Assembly (NCBI GenBank): GCA_017935905.1
Contig: JAGBGO010000012.1
Location: 1-43,091, forward strand
Origin: Clostridia bacterium
GTDB taxonomy: Bacteria; Bacillota; Clostridia; UBA1212; UBA1255
Reading direction: 5' to 3'
DNA: 43,091 nt
Positions 1 through 8,054 of the stretch are shown piece after piece. A program made the position numbers and the translations under genes. The number at the start of each line of letters is the position of its first letter. Within the stretch, counting starts at the first letter, position 1. The notes under the pieces were generated by a model that saw nothing but the letters and a program-made list of their open reading frames with translations, did not search any database and was not told where the DNA came from.

Positions 1-285
1 GGTACCTACAAGAAGGAGAGACTTGAGGCTGGTAAGAAGTACTTCTCCGTAGCATCCGGCGGTGGTACAGGCCGTACCCTTCACCCGGACAACATGGCTG
101 CAGGTCCCGCTTCTTACGGCATGACCGACACAATGGGTCGTATGCACTCTGACGCACAGTTTGCAGGTTCTTCTTCCGTTCCGGCTCACGTTGAGATGAT
201 GGGCTTGATCGGTGCAGGTAACAACCCCATGGTTGGTATGACCGTTGCTTGCGCAGTTGCGGTTGAAGAAGCTTTGAAGAAATAA
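1..285 (+). CDS. C-terminal fragment, possibly GrdC-like subunit of glycine/betaine reductase component C
   Basis: This is the last 94 codons of a gene whose start lies before the window; the frame is open from base 1 to a TAA at 283-285. The readable part is very rich in Gly, Ala and Met. It carries the stretches GGGTGRTLHPDNMAAGPASY, DTMGRMHSDAQFAGSS and MMGLIGAGNNPMVG, and ends in an Ala/Val helix. From memory this resembles the C-terminus of the FabH-like beta subunit of glycine/sarcosine/betaine reductase component C (GrdC). That subunit works with GrdD to form acetyl phosphate in Stickland fermentation. The assignment rests on recall of a short tail and no other grd gene is visible, so it is tentative. 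An intrinsic terminator follows 36 bases after the stop, so this is the last gene of its transcript. Confidence 0.4.
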   Translation, partial: GTYKKERLEAGKKYFSVASGGGTGRTLHPDNMAAGPASYGMTDTMGRMHSDAQFAGSSSVPAHVEMMGLIGAGNNPMVGMTVACAVAVEEALKK

Positions 286-320
286 GGTTTCTGAAAAGTT
301 TTCGGACAAGCGAAATAAAA

Positions 321-366
321 CAGACACATCATTTGAGGAATTTCTCGGATGATGTGTCTGTTCTTT
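321..366 (+). terminator. Intrinsic terminator after the partial left-edge gene
   Basis: A perfect 12-bp stem (CAGACACATCAT at 321-332 with ATGATGTGTCTG at 349-360) is followed by TTCTTTT. It closes the transcript of the left-edge gene. Confidence 0.9.
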
Positions 367-544
367 TACATTATAAACCTAATTATTTAGACTGAATCGC
401 AATCGTACACAAAAGTATGATTATTGTCTTTCAAAATAGATGTGGTCGTATGGTTTGTCTCCAACAGACAAATTGATTTCCATTTTAGGAACTATATTAT
501 ATATCTTATGAAATTGCAATAAAAGTTCAGTGCGGGGAAAATTG
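367..544. other. AT-rich intergenic spacer with no recognisable gene
   Basis: Between the terminator and the promoter of the next gene I see only AT-rich sequence and a small hairpin (TTTGTCT 454-460 with AGACAAA 466-472). An open frame on the minus strand here (421-603) shows no recognisable protein features. It also runs through the promoter of the gene downstream. Confidence 0.5.
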
Positions 545-573
545 TTGACTTTGTTTGCACCTTGGCGTAGAAT
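545..573 (+). promoter_or_regulatory. Vegetative promoter of the 79-residue membrane protein gene
   Basis: TTGACT at 545-550, a 17-bp spacer, and TAGAAT at 568-573, about 30 bases before the start codon. Confidence 0.7.
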
Positions 574-606
574 ATAGAAGAAATTATTTATAAAGGAGAT
601 CATATT

Positions 607-846
607 ATGGATTTGCTTAAGAAATTTTTCCCGTTTTCTTTTACACCGAAGAAGGATGTAGCAGCGTTGGTTATTAACGTAGTGATTATGATTGTAATCG
701 GTTTTGTTATTGGCTTGGTTATTGGCCTTCTTTCCGGCATTCCGGTTTTGGGATGGATTATCGGTATTTTAGGCGGCTTGGTTGACTTGTACGTAACAGC
801 CAGCATTGTACTTTCTTTCTTGCATTATTTTAAGGTTTTGAAGTAA
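607..846 (+). CDS. Small two-helix membrane protein, function unknown
   Basis: A 79-residue protein that I do not recognise. It starts with a basic amphipathic stretch (KKFFPFSFTPKKD, residues 5-17). Two long hydrophobic segments follow: about residues 18-42, rich in Val/Ile/Gly, and about 46-72. A short basic tail ends it. The ATG is preceded by AAAGGAG at 592-598 with normal spacing, and by a clear promoter at 545-573. A terminator follows directly, so the gene forms its own single-gene transcript. The pattern suggests a small inner-membrane protein. No catalytic or binding motif is visible and the neighbours give no hint of function. Confidence 0.75.
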   Translation: MDLLKKFFPFSFTPKKDVAALVINVVIMIVIGFVIGLVIGLLSGIPVLGWIIGILGGLVDLYVTASIVLSFLHYFKVLK

Positions 847-868
847 GTATCGCGTCAACGCAGCACAT

Positions 869-903
869 AAGGACTGTCTCGGAAATGGGACGGTCCTTTT
901 TTA
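869..903 (+). terminator. Intrinsic terminator after the small membrane protein gene
   Basis: Stem GGACTGTC (871-878) with GACGGTCC (889-896), one G-U pair, extended by AA/TT, then a run of T. It separates this gene from the T-box unit. Confidence 0.85.
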
Positions 904-926
904 TATGGACGACCTGCATTTTACCC

Positions 927-955
927 TTGACATCCAGAAATCTCCGTGCTATTCT
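927..955 (+). promoter_or_regulatory. Promoter of the T-box/trpB transcript
   Basis: A consensus -35 TTGACA (927-932), a 17-bp spacer and TATTCT (950-955). Transcription should begin near 963, just before the T-box stem I. Confidence 0.8.
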
Positions 956-962
956 ATATTCA

Positions 963-1260
963 CTTAAAGATTTGGTAAACCGTTGAAGCGGAAGTAAAGG
1001 TGTTTATGATCCTACAGAGAGTTCGGGAAGCTGAGAGCCGGATGGAAGTACAGAATATCAAATGGGCCGCTGAGGGTACAGTCAAATGGACGAGACGTCC
1101 AAAGTATTCTGTAACGTAAGAAGGCATACGTCAGTTGCCGGGGGTATGGAAGTACCTAAGAAGGGTGCGACGCTATTTGTCGCAAAGCAAGGTGGCACCG
1201 CGGATAGCAAGATTATTCGTCCTTGGCAGAGAACGACCTCTGTCAGGGGTTTTTGTTTAT
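963..1260 (+). promoter_or_regulatory. T-box leader, tryptophan specifier
   Basis: The leader shows the landmarks of a T-box riboswitch, which senses uncharged tRNA. They are an AGAGAGTTCGGG/GAGAGCCGG stem I region (about 1014-1042), the conserved T-box sequence AAGGTGGCACCGCGG at 1189-1203, and a terminator hairpin. In that hairpin CCTTGGCAGAG (1221-1231) pairs with CTCTGTCAGGGG and then TTTTT (to about 1256). The best specifier codon is TGG (Trp) at 1063-1065, just before GCCGCTGAGGG. The acceptor-binding bulge reads TGGC, whose C would pair with discriminator G73, the base known for bacterial tRNA-Trp. The downstream gene is trpB, so specifier, bulge and gene agree. When charged tRNA-Trp is scarce the terminator should open and trpB be read. 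Confidence 0.92.
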
Positions 1261-1362
1261 TTGGAGGTAGACACTATGCAATTAACCAAACGATGGCGAA
1301 AGGGACAATCGCATCAATAAAGAAGAAACATATTTTTGTATTTATATAGGGAGGAAATTACC

Positions 1363-2580
1363 ATGATTTATAACGGCATTGATTTTGACACATATTTAAA
1401 GAACTATCCGGACGAGAATGGCTATTTTGGCAAGTACGGCGGAAGCTATATTTCCGATGACTTAAAGGCGGCGATGGATGAAATTACGGAAGCCTATTTT
1501 ACCATCTGCAAATCCAGAAAATTTATCAGTGAATTGCGTCGGATTCGCAAAGAATTCCAGGGACGCCCTACGCCTATTTCTTACTTGGAACGTTTATCCG
1601 GTAAGATCGGAAACGTTCAGCTTTACGTGAAACGTGAAGATTTGAACCACACCGGTGCCCATAAACTCAATCATTGTATGGGTGAAGTTCTTTTAGCTAA
1701 ATACATGGGTAAGAAGAAAGTGATTGCGGAAACCGGTGCAGGTCAGCACGGTGTTGCAATGGCAACGGCGGCTGCTTACTTTGGTTTAGAGTGCGATATT
1801 TATATGGGTTCCGTAGACATTAAGAAACAGGCGCCCAACGTTGCCAGAATGAAGATATTAGGTGCAAACGTTGTAGAAGTTACCCACGGTTTGGCAACGC
1901 TGAAAGAAGCCGTTGACGCGGCTTTTGAAGCCTATGCCAAGGATTACAAGAACAGCATGTACTGTATCGGCTCCGTAGTAGGTCCGCATCCGTTCCCCAT
2001 GATGGTGCGGGATTTCCAAAGCATCGTAGGTATTGAGGCCCGTGAGCAGTTCGTAGGTATGACAGGGGAACTTCCCGATGCCATCGTTGCCTGCGTAGGC
2101 GGCGGTTCCAACGCGGCAGGATTTTTCTCCGGATTCTTAAACGATCCTGTGGAGATTTACGGTGTTGAGCCTTTAGGAAGAGGCACCAAATTAGGAGATC
2201 ACGCAGCCAGCTTGCAATACGGCACGGAAGGTGTTATGCACGGTTTTAACAGCATTATGCTCAAAGATGAGAATGGAGAACCGGCGCCGGTTTACTCCGT
2301 TGCCAGCGGTCTTGACTATCCTTCTTCCGGTCCGGAACACGCATTTCTCCATGAGTTGGGTCGCGTGAAGTACGACGTTATCGGTGACGACGATACCATT
2401 GATGCTTTCTTTGAGCTTTCCCGTACGGAAGGTATCATTCCGGCGATTGAAAGCGCCCACGCAGTCGCTTACGCCATTAAACTGGCCAAAGAAATGGGGA
2501 AAGGCTCCATTTTGATTAACCTTTCCGGTCGCGGAGACAAAGATATGGATTATATTATTGAACAATACGGCATTCGGTAA
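1363..2580 (+). CDS. trpB: Tryptophan synthase beta chain
   Basis: This enzyme joins indole and L-serine to make L-tryptophan with pyridoxal phosphate, in the cytoplasm. The 405-residue protein is normal length for the TrpB1 type. It shows GRPTPI (68-72), the PLP-lysine motif [10 protein letters not shown] with the Schiff-base lysine near residue 101, [10 protein letters not shown], and the phosphate-binding GGGSNAAG stretch. I chose the ATG at 1363 because GGGAGG lies at 1349-1354 with proper spacing; the frame continues upstream to 1336 without a better start. Expression is controlled by the Trp T-box in front. No trpA or other trp gene is nearby, so the enzyme may act as an indole-salvage synthase or pair with a TrpA encoded elsewhere. 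Confidence 0.97.
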   Translation: MIYNGIDFDTYLKNYPDENGYFGKYGGSYISDDLKAAMDEITEAYFTICKSRKFISELRRIRKEFQGRPTPISYLERLSGKIGNVQLYVKREDLNHTGAHKLNHCMGEVLLAKYMGKKKVIAETGAGQHGVAMATAAAYFGLECDIYMGSVDIKKQAPNVARMKILGANVVEVTHGLATLKEAVDAAFEAYAKDYKNSMYCIGSVVGPHPFPMMVRDFQSIVGIEAREQFVGMTGELPDAIVACVGGGSNAAGFFSGFLNDPVEIYGVEPLGRGTKLGDHAASLQYGTEGVMHGFNSIMLKDENGEPAPVYSVASGLDYPSSGPEHAFLHELGRVKYDVIGDDDTIDAFFELSRTEGIIPAIESAHAVAYAIKLAKEMGKGSILINLSGRGDKDMDYIIEQYGIR

Positions 2581-2611
2581 GATGCTGCAGAAATGAAAGG
2601 AGCTCCTTTCT

Positions 2612-3424
2612 ATGGACAGTAAAGAAACACAGGCCCGTTGGGCGCTGCGCTACGCAAAGAGAATCGTTATCAAAATCGGAACATCTTCCTTAACCTATGA
2701 TTCGGGGAAGATGAACCTTCGACGTATTGAGAAATTAGCCCGTGTTATTTCTGATTTGATGAATGCAGGGAAGGAAGTAATCTTGGTTTCTTCCGGTGCC
2801 ATCGGTGTGGGTACCGACGTGATGAAACTGCCGGAAAGGCCTAAGACCGTGGCGGGGCGTCAGGCTGCCGCTGCAGTCGGTCAGGTAAGTTTGATGCAGG
2901 TATACAGCCGTATGTTTGGCGATTATGGGTACAACGTAGCCCAGCTTTTGATTACCAAGGATACCATTGATAACCCGGAATCCAAACAGAATGCAGTGAA
3001 TACTTTTACCGAGCTTATCCGTATGCGTGTGCTTCCGGTTGTCAACGAGAACGATACAGTGGCAGTAGACGAAATTAAATTCGGTGATAACGATAACCTT
3101 TCTTCCATCGTTGCCCGTATTACCGGCGCGGATTTGCTGGTTATTCTCACGGATATTGACGGATACTATATGGAGAATCCCAATGAAACACCGGATGCCC
3201 GGATGTACCACACCATTACGGATTTATCTGAGGAAATTGAACGGGCCGCAGGGGGTGCCGGCAGTAAGTTGGGAACCGGCGGTATGCTCACTAAAGTACA
3301 CGCATCTCGACTGGCCGCAGCAAGCGGTATTCACGCCGTTATCGCCAACGGAGAGGATCCGGATATTATTCACAGTATCTTAGACGGAGAGGACGTGGGT
3401 ACGCTTTTCGTACCCCACGAGTAA
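2612..3424 (+). CDS. proB: Glutamate 5-kinase
   Basis: ProB phosphorylates L-glutamate to glutamyl-5-phosphate, the first step of proline synthesis. The 270-residue protein has the amino-acid kinase fold. Visible motifs are VIKIGTSSLT near the N-terminus, VSSGAIGVG, VNENDTVAVDEIKFGDND (substrate and phosphate binding) and GTGGMLTKVHA. It ends right after the kinase domain, so the C-terminal PUA domain of the longer E. coli-type enzyme is absent; this short form is common in Firmicutes. The start follows AAAGGAG at 2597-2603. It lies 31 bases after trpB and just before proA. I see no terminator between trpB and proB, so read-through from the T-box transcript is possible. Confidence 0.96.
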   Translation: MDSKETQARWALRYAKRIVIKIGTSSLTYDSGKMNLRRIEKLARVISDLMNAGKEVILVSSGAIGVGTDVMKLPERPKTVAGRQAAAAVGQVSLMQVYSRMFGDYGYNVAQLLITKDTIDNPESKQNAVNTFTELIRMRVLPVVNENDTVAVDEIKFGDNDNLSSIVARITGADLLVILTDIDGYYMENPNETPDARMYHTITDLSEEIERAAGGAGSKLGTGGMLTKVHASRLAAASGIHAVIANGEDPDIIHSILDGEDVGTLFVPHE

Positions 3425-3442
3425 GAAAGGGTGACGGGTAAA

Positions 3443-4699
3443 ATGACTTTAGAACAATACGGACAATTAGCCAAACAGGCATCCTATATATTGGCGCAGG
3501 CTGCACCTTCTCAGAAGAATCAGGCATTGATTCATGCGGCGGCTCTTTTACAGTCGGAAACGGAGGCAATCCTTGCCGCCAACGCCCAGGACCTTGCCCG
3601 GGCAAAAGAGAAGGGAATGACGGAAGCGATGCAGGACCGCCTTCGTTTGACCGCTTCACGCATAGAAGGTATTGCAGAAGGCGTTCGGCAGGTGACGGAA
3701 CTTGCGGATCCTATTGGTGAAATTGTGGAAGGCACCAAGCGCCCCAACGGCCTTGAAATTATCAAGAAACGTGTTCCTTTGGGCGTGCTGGGCATCATTT
3801 ATGAAGCCCGTCCTAACGTAACGGCGGACGCGGCGGCTTTGTCTATTAAATCCGGTAACGTTTGTATTCTTCGGGGCGGCAGTGAAGCTATTTGCTCCAA
3901 TATCGCTATCAGTAAAGTATTTCGCCGTGCTTTAGCAGAAGCCGGCTTTCCGGAAGACTGCGTTCAATTGATTGAAGATACGTCCCACGAAACGGCGCAG
4001 GCCTTGATGCGGATGAATCAATACGTGGATGTTTTGATTCCACGGGGTGGCGCTCGTTTAATCCAAACCGTGGTACAGCAAGCTACGGTGCCGGTGATTC
4101 AAACCGGTACGGGTAATTGCCACGTGTACGTGGATAGTTATGCACAGCTCCCTATGGCACTGGACATTGTTGACAATGCCAAGACGCAGCGGCCTTCCGT
4201 TTGTAACGCGGCGGAAACGCTACTAGTGCACAAGGACGTGGCGGCGGAATTTTTACCCCAAGTTGCACGGCTATTGCGCTCCAAGAACGTGGAATTGCGC
4301 GTCTGCGCGCAAACTGCTGAAATTTTGCGCGGGGCAGGAATTTCTGACTTTGTTCCGGCAACGCCGGAGGATTGGGCAACGGAATATAATAACCTGATTT
4401 TGACAATCGGGGTTGTGGACTCTTTGTGGGCAGCCATTGACCATATTCAAAAATACAGCACCCATCATTCGGAAGCGATTGTAACGGAGAATTACGGCCA
4501 TGCAAGAGCCTTCCAAGAGCGAATTGATGCGGCTTGCGTGTACGTCAATGCGTCTACCCGTTTTACCGATGGTTTTGAATTTGGTTTTGGTGCGGAAATT
4601 GGTATCAGCAACCAAAAACTCCACGCAAGAGGTCCTATGGGATTAAAGGAACTGACTACGTACAAATATTTGATCAACGGAAACGGACAGGTTCGCTGA
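3443..4699 (+). CDS. proA: Glutamate-5-semialdehyde dehydrogenase (gamma-glutamyl phosphate reductase)
   Basis: ProA reduces glutamyl-5-phosphate with NADPH to glutamate semialdehyde, the second proline step. The protein of about 418 residues matches the family length. It contains VPLGVLGIIYEARPNVTADA, LRGGSEA and the catalytic-cysteine region QRPSVCNAAETLL. An in-frame GTG at 3431 also exists, but it abuts the Shine-Dalgarno AAAGG (3426-3430). The ATG at 3443 leaves about 12 bases and is the better start. It sits 18 bases after proB, so the two are co-transcribed. The unit ends at the strong terminator at 4721-4760. Confidence 0.96.
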   Translation: MTLEQYGQLAKQASYILAQAAPSQKNQALIHAAALLQSETEAILAANAQDLARAKEKGMTEAMQDRLRLTASRIEGIAEGVRQVTELADPIGEIVEGTKRPNGLEIIKKRVPLGVLGIIYEARPNVTADAAALSIKSGNVCILRGGSEAICSNIAISKVFRRALAEAGFPEDCVQLIEDTSHETAQALMRMNQYVDVLIPRGGARLIQTVVQQATVPVIQTGTGNCHVYVDSYAQLPMALDIVDNAKTQRPSVCNAAETLLVHKDVAAEFLPQVARLLRSKNVELRVCAQTAEILRGAGISDFVPATPEDWATEYNNLILTIGVVDSLWAAIDHIQKYSTHHSEAIVTENYGHARAFQERIDAACVYVNASTRFTDGFEFGFGAEIGISNQKLHARGPMGLKELTTYKYLINGNGQVR

Positions 4700-4720
4700 A
4701 ACCCATACAAGAATAAAAAT

Positions 4721-4760
4721 AAACCGCCGAAGCGTAAGCAATTACGAATCGGCGGTTTTT
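4721..4760. terminator. Bidirectional terminator between proA and the penicillin-binding protein gene
   Basis: AAACCGCCGA (4721-4730) pairs with TCGGCGGTTT (4749-4758). T tracts lie on the right for the plus strand and A/T-rich flanks on the left for the minus strand. It can serve both converging genes. Confidence 0.88.
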
Positions 4761-4774
4761 CATTTGTAATTGTA

Positions 4775-7126
4775 TTAATGATATAACTCGCAAACGTGGC
4801 AGGGATTGGGTGCAATCCGATCTGCGGATGTAATGATGGTTCGTACGTAAGCGGGAATGCAAGTATCTTTTGCCAAATAGTAGCGTTCTTCCTCGTCCCG
4901 GGCACCGATCAAACAAACTTTGTAAGCTTTGTGGCTGGTGCAGTATTCTGTAGGTGCCGTGCTGTCCGTGTAACGTTCAATACTGGTTTTGTCGCCTAAA
5001 ACGTCCTGTGCGCAAAATTCGGTAGCTAATTTACCTGTTTTCAAACACACGTTATATTCGTTGCCGACTTCAATAGCACCGTGGGTAAGTGGGCGAATGG
5101 GCAAGTCCTTGTGAATTTGTTCCATTACTTTCTTCCAAATCTTTACGGCAGAACCAATCTCGGACATTTGCATGGACGTTTGTTTGGGATATCCGTACCA
5201 AACCGTTGCTGTGTAGTAACCGCTGTATCCGGAGAACCAAAAGTCGTAGTTGCTGGATGTGGTACCGGTCTTTCCTGCAATGGGTACGTGTTCCCCGGCT
5301 TTGTTCTGGAAGTTAGCGCCGGCTGCCGTTCCGCCGTATAGCGGATCCACAACTGCCTCTAACATATACGTCATAACGGAAGCTGTTTGAGAATCCTGAT
5401 ACACAACGTGACTCTTGGGCGTGTTGTCCAGCAATACTTTGCCGTCTTTATCCAACACCTTTGTGAACGTAATCGGCTCGTAATATACGCCGTTTCCGTT
5501 GGCGAAGGGTACGTAGGCCGCAGTCATTTGCATAGCAGATACGCCTTTGGTGAAGCCACCTAATGCCATAGATAATTGGGGCTCGTTGGTCCTGTCAATA
5601 CCAAGGCTCTTCAAATAGGATAAGCCTAACTGAATGTTGTTTTGGTATAACGTGACTGCTGCAACGTTACTGGAAATTGCCAAAGCCTTTCTTAAGGAAA
5701 TCGTACCCTGATAGTAAGGATAGGAGTTCTTAGGCCACACGTCCTCCGGATGCTGGGGATCCAAAAAGACTTCTTCGTCCTCGATGGTCTGCCCCAATGT
5801 GATAATATGTTGGTCGATTTGCGGCGCATATACCAAAAGGGGTTTCACGGCAGAACCGGGCTGACGCTGTGCATCCGTTGCGTAGTTGTAACCGAATTTG
5901 GTTGTCTTCTCTCCGTATCCGCCGTAAATTGCTTTCACTTGGCCGGTATATTGGTCCATAATTACAATAGCAGCCTGGGCCATGTCAGAAGCGGATTCAT
6001 AGTATTTGTTTGCTGGGAAGTTGTTAATATCGTTAAATTCTTTATCGACAATAGACTGGATATGTTTATCCTGGGTAGTCATAATGGTAATACCGCCGCC
6101 GTAAATCAAACGGTTTGCTTCTGTTTCCGTGTATCCTTGCTCGATAAATTTCTCCCGCACGTCCTTAATGGTGGTCTCTACGAAGTAGCTGTATACACCG
6201 GAAGAACTGTGGGTTACGTAGTTGTCATTAAATACCAATTCTGTTTGAATGGCTTCAATGTATTCGTCTTTCGTAATCATTTCCAACTTCAGCATCTGGT
6301 CTAAGATTGTAATTTGACGCTGGTAAGCATTGGTACGACCCTTGGTGGTAAAAGGATTGAATTTGGCCGGATTGTTGGTAATGCCGGCGATAAATGCACA
6401 TTCCGCTAAAGATAAGTCGCCTACGTCTTTGTTAAAGAATGCGCCGGCTGCCGCTTGCACGCCGTACACGTCTCTGCCCATATAAATCAAGTTCATATAG
6501 TATTCCAGCACTTCGTCTTTGCTGTACTCTTGCTCTAGCAGATAAGCGCGCCAGGCTTCACGAATCTTCCGGGGAATGCTGGAAGCGTTGTCGCCGGTTG
6601 CGTTCTTTACTAATTGTTGCGTAATGGTACTGCCGCCGAAATCCCGCATACCGGGCATTACATAGGAAACCACGGCGCCCAAAGAACGTTTGATATCCAC
6701 GCCGCTGTGACTGTAGAAACGCTCGTCTTCAATAGCGATAAAAGCGTTGGGCAGGTCTTTCGGAATATCTTCCAAATCCACCAATACGCGATTTACGTTC
6801 TCAGAACCTTTCAATTTGATGACTTCTTCATTGCCGTCTTCCGTGGTGTAAGTAATCGGTGTGCCGTCTGAATAGTATACGAAAGAGGTGAGGGAGGATG
6901 TGGTTAAATCCTCAATTGTTAAAGCGTCAGTCGTTGTTACGCAAGCCGCTACAACGCCAATGAGTAGTCCGCCTGCCATACAGCAAAGTATTAGCACAAC
7001 GATCAAAGCGGACTTTACAGTGATTTTCAATCCGCTCCAGGCTGTTTTTATATAAAAATTCTTCCGCTCTTCCGGCGTCATATCCGCGAATTTTTGTTTC
7101 TTCGTTTTGGGGTTTTTCTTGTCCAT
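4775..7126 (-). CDS. Class A penicillin-binding protein (transglycosylase/transpeptidase)
   Basis: This bifunctional enzyme polymerises lipid II glycan strands and cross-links peptides at the outer face of the membrane. Of about 783 residues, 1-37 are cytoplasmic and basic and about 38-62 form the membrane anchor. The GT51 domain follows, with the EDERFYSH motif (catalytic Glu near 133) and GGSTITQQLVKN (164-175). The transpeptidase has all three motifs: SAVK (Ser 425), SSN (485-487) and KTG (619-621). A Cys-containing tail of roughly 110 residues follows. I chose the second ATG (7126) because GGAGG at 7134-7138 sits only one or two bases from the first ATG at 7132 but about 7 from this one. 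The gene stands alone, convergent with proA and divergent from the thioesterase. PbpA/PonA-type naming is uncertain. Confidence 0.95.
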   Translation of the reverse strand: MDKKNPKTKKQKFADMTPEERKNFYIKTAWSGLKITVKSALIVVLILCCMAGGLLIGVVAACVTTTDALTIEDLTTSSLTSFVYYSDGTPITYTTEDGNEEVIKLKGSENVNRVLVDLEDIPKDLPNAFIAIEDERFYSHSGVDIKRSLGAVVSYVMPGMRDFGGSTITQQLVKNATGDNASSIPRKIREAWRAYLLEQEYSKDEVLEYYMNLIYMGRDVYGVQAAAGAFFNKDVGDLSLAECAFIAGITNNPAKFNPFTTKGRTNAYQRQITILDQMLKLEMITKDEYIEAIQTELVFNDNYVTHSSSGVYSYFVETTIKDVREKFIEQGYTETEANRLIYGGGITIMTTQDKHIQSIVDKEFNDINNFPANKYYESASDMAQAAIVIMDQYTGQVKAIYGGYGEKTTKFGYNYATDAQRQPGSAVKPLLVYAPQIDQHIITLGQTIEDEEVFLDPQHPEDVWPKNSYPYYQGTISLRKALAISSNVAAVTLYQNNIQLGLSYLKSLGIDRTNEPQLSMALGGFTKGVSAMQMTAAYVPFANGNGVYYEPITFTKVLDKDGKVLLDNTPKSHVVYQDSQTASVMTYMLEAVVDPLYGGTAAGANFQNKAGEHVPIAGKTGTTSSNYDFWFSGYSGYYTATVWYGYPKQTSMQMSEIGSAVKIWKKVMEQIHKDLPIRPLTHGAIEVGNEYNVCLKTGKLATEFCAQDVLGDKTSIERYTDSTAPTEYCTSHKAYKVCLIGARDEEERYYLAKDTCIPAYVRTIITSADRIAPNPCHVCELYH

Positions 7127-7144
7127 AGTCATACCTCCGCTTCT

Positions 7145-7153
7145 ATTATACCA
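7145..7153 (-). promoter_or_regulatory. Extended -10 promoter of the penicillin-binding protein gene
   Basis: On the minus strand TGGTATAAT (7153 to 7145) is a perfect extended -10 element about 20 bases before the start codon. No good -35 is seen, which suits a TGn-type promoter. Confidence 0.6.
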
Positions 7154-7183
7154 TAAATTCTAAGAAATGCATCTTTCTTTTTC

Positions 7184-7213
7184 TTGACAGATTAGTGACA
7201 ATCATTTTACAAT
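7184..7213 (+). promoter_or_regulatory. Promoter of the thioesterase gene
   Basis: TTGACA (7184-7189), an 18-bp spacer and TACAAT (7208-7213), 23 bases before the start codon. It is divergent from the penicillin-binding protein promoter. Confidence 0.7.
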
Positions 7214-7235
7214 AATCCGGCAGAAAGGCAGGCGT

Positions 7236-8054
7236 ATGCAAACTATGAATTTATATAATGAACCGATTGGCCAGTTGGAAGACGGTCGCTATGCTAAATA
7301 CGTACAACTTCAGGCGCGAGACGTGGATTTAAACGATCGCTGGAAGATGGCTTCCGTGTTCGAAACCTTCCAGGAAATTGCGGGAGAGCAATGTGGAGGT
7401 TTGGGCTTCGGGTGGAATCGATTGATGGAAGAATACGGATATTGTTTTGTTATTGTTCGCATGTACGTGGAAATGGATGCGTATCCCGGTGCCAACGAAA
7501 CGGTTCGTGTGGAAACGTGGCCGGAGAATAAACTTCGCTTGATTTTTACCCGTTATTTCCGCATTATTGACCAAACCGGCCGCGTAATCGGCAGGGCCGT
7601 TTCCAACTGGGTGCTGTTTGATATGAACTCGCGCAGTGTGGTGAAACCGCAATCCTGTCCCATTATTCAAACACCGGATACGGACTCCCTGGAACCGCCG
7701 GTTTTAATGCCCCGAGGCAAGACGGAAGCGCTATCTGAATCGGAAGATTGTACCGTTGTTCAAAAAGCGCGCGTGCCCGGATACAGTGATTTTGACTACA
7801 ACCGGCACGTCAACAACGCTCGGTACGTAGAGTGGGTGCAAGATGCACTGCCGGCGTCTTGTTATGGCCATTTTACCCAAACGCTGGATATTCATTACGA
7901 GCATGAAATTGAATGGGCTGCTTTTGAACAAAATCCTGTTGCTGTTTCTTTGCAAGTAGCGGTATCGGAATCTAAACAAAAATTCAGCGTAGTGGCAAGT
8001 GGCGCGGAGGATCGGAAGCATTTTACCTGTGCCGGTACCTGGCGTTCTATTTAA
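7236..8054 (+). CDS. Acyl-ACP thioesterase, FatA/FatB-like double hotdog
   Basis: The family hydrolyses acyl-ACP, releasing a free fatty acid and ending chain growth. The 272-residue length and two hotdog halves fit bacterial acyl-ACP thioesterases. The first half holds ARDVDLNDRWKMASVFETFQ with a central helix. The second opens with GYSDFDYNRHVNNARYVEWV, which carries the Asn-x-His-x-x-Asn core used in catalysis. The ATG at 7236 follows AAAGG (7225-7229); an in-frame ATG at 7245 is possible. The stop codon overlaps the stop of the converging LCP gene by 8 bases and no terminator is visible there. It is a single-gene unit with its own promoter. The chain-length preference cannot be read from the sequence. 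Confidence 0.88.
   Translation: MQTMNLYNEPIGQLEDGRYAKYVQLQARDVDLNDRWKMASVFETFQEIAGEQCGGLGFGWNRLMEEYGYCFVIVRMYVEMDAYPGANETVRVETWPENKLRLIFTRYFRIIDQTGRVIGRAVSNWVLFDMNSRSVVKPQSCPIIQTPDTDSLEPPVLMPRGKTEALSESEDCTVVQKARVPGYSDFDYNRHVNNARYVEWVQDALPASCYGHFTQTLDIHYEHEIEWAAFEQNPVAVSLQVAVSESKQKFSVVASGAEDRKHFTCAGTWRSI

Noticed and set aside
600-806. Minus-strand open frame opposite the 79-residue membrane protein
   Set aside because: Low-complexity Ile/Thr/Pro sequence, no ribosome site; the plus strand has promoter, Shine-Dalgarno and terminator.
1086-1349. Open frames within the T-box leader
   Set aside because: They cross the conserved T-box and terminator hairpin; the RNA structure explains the sequence.
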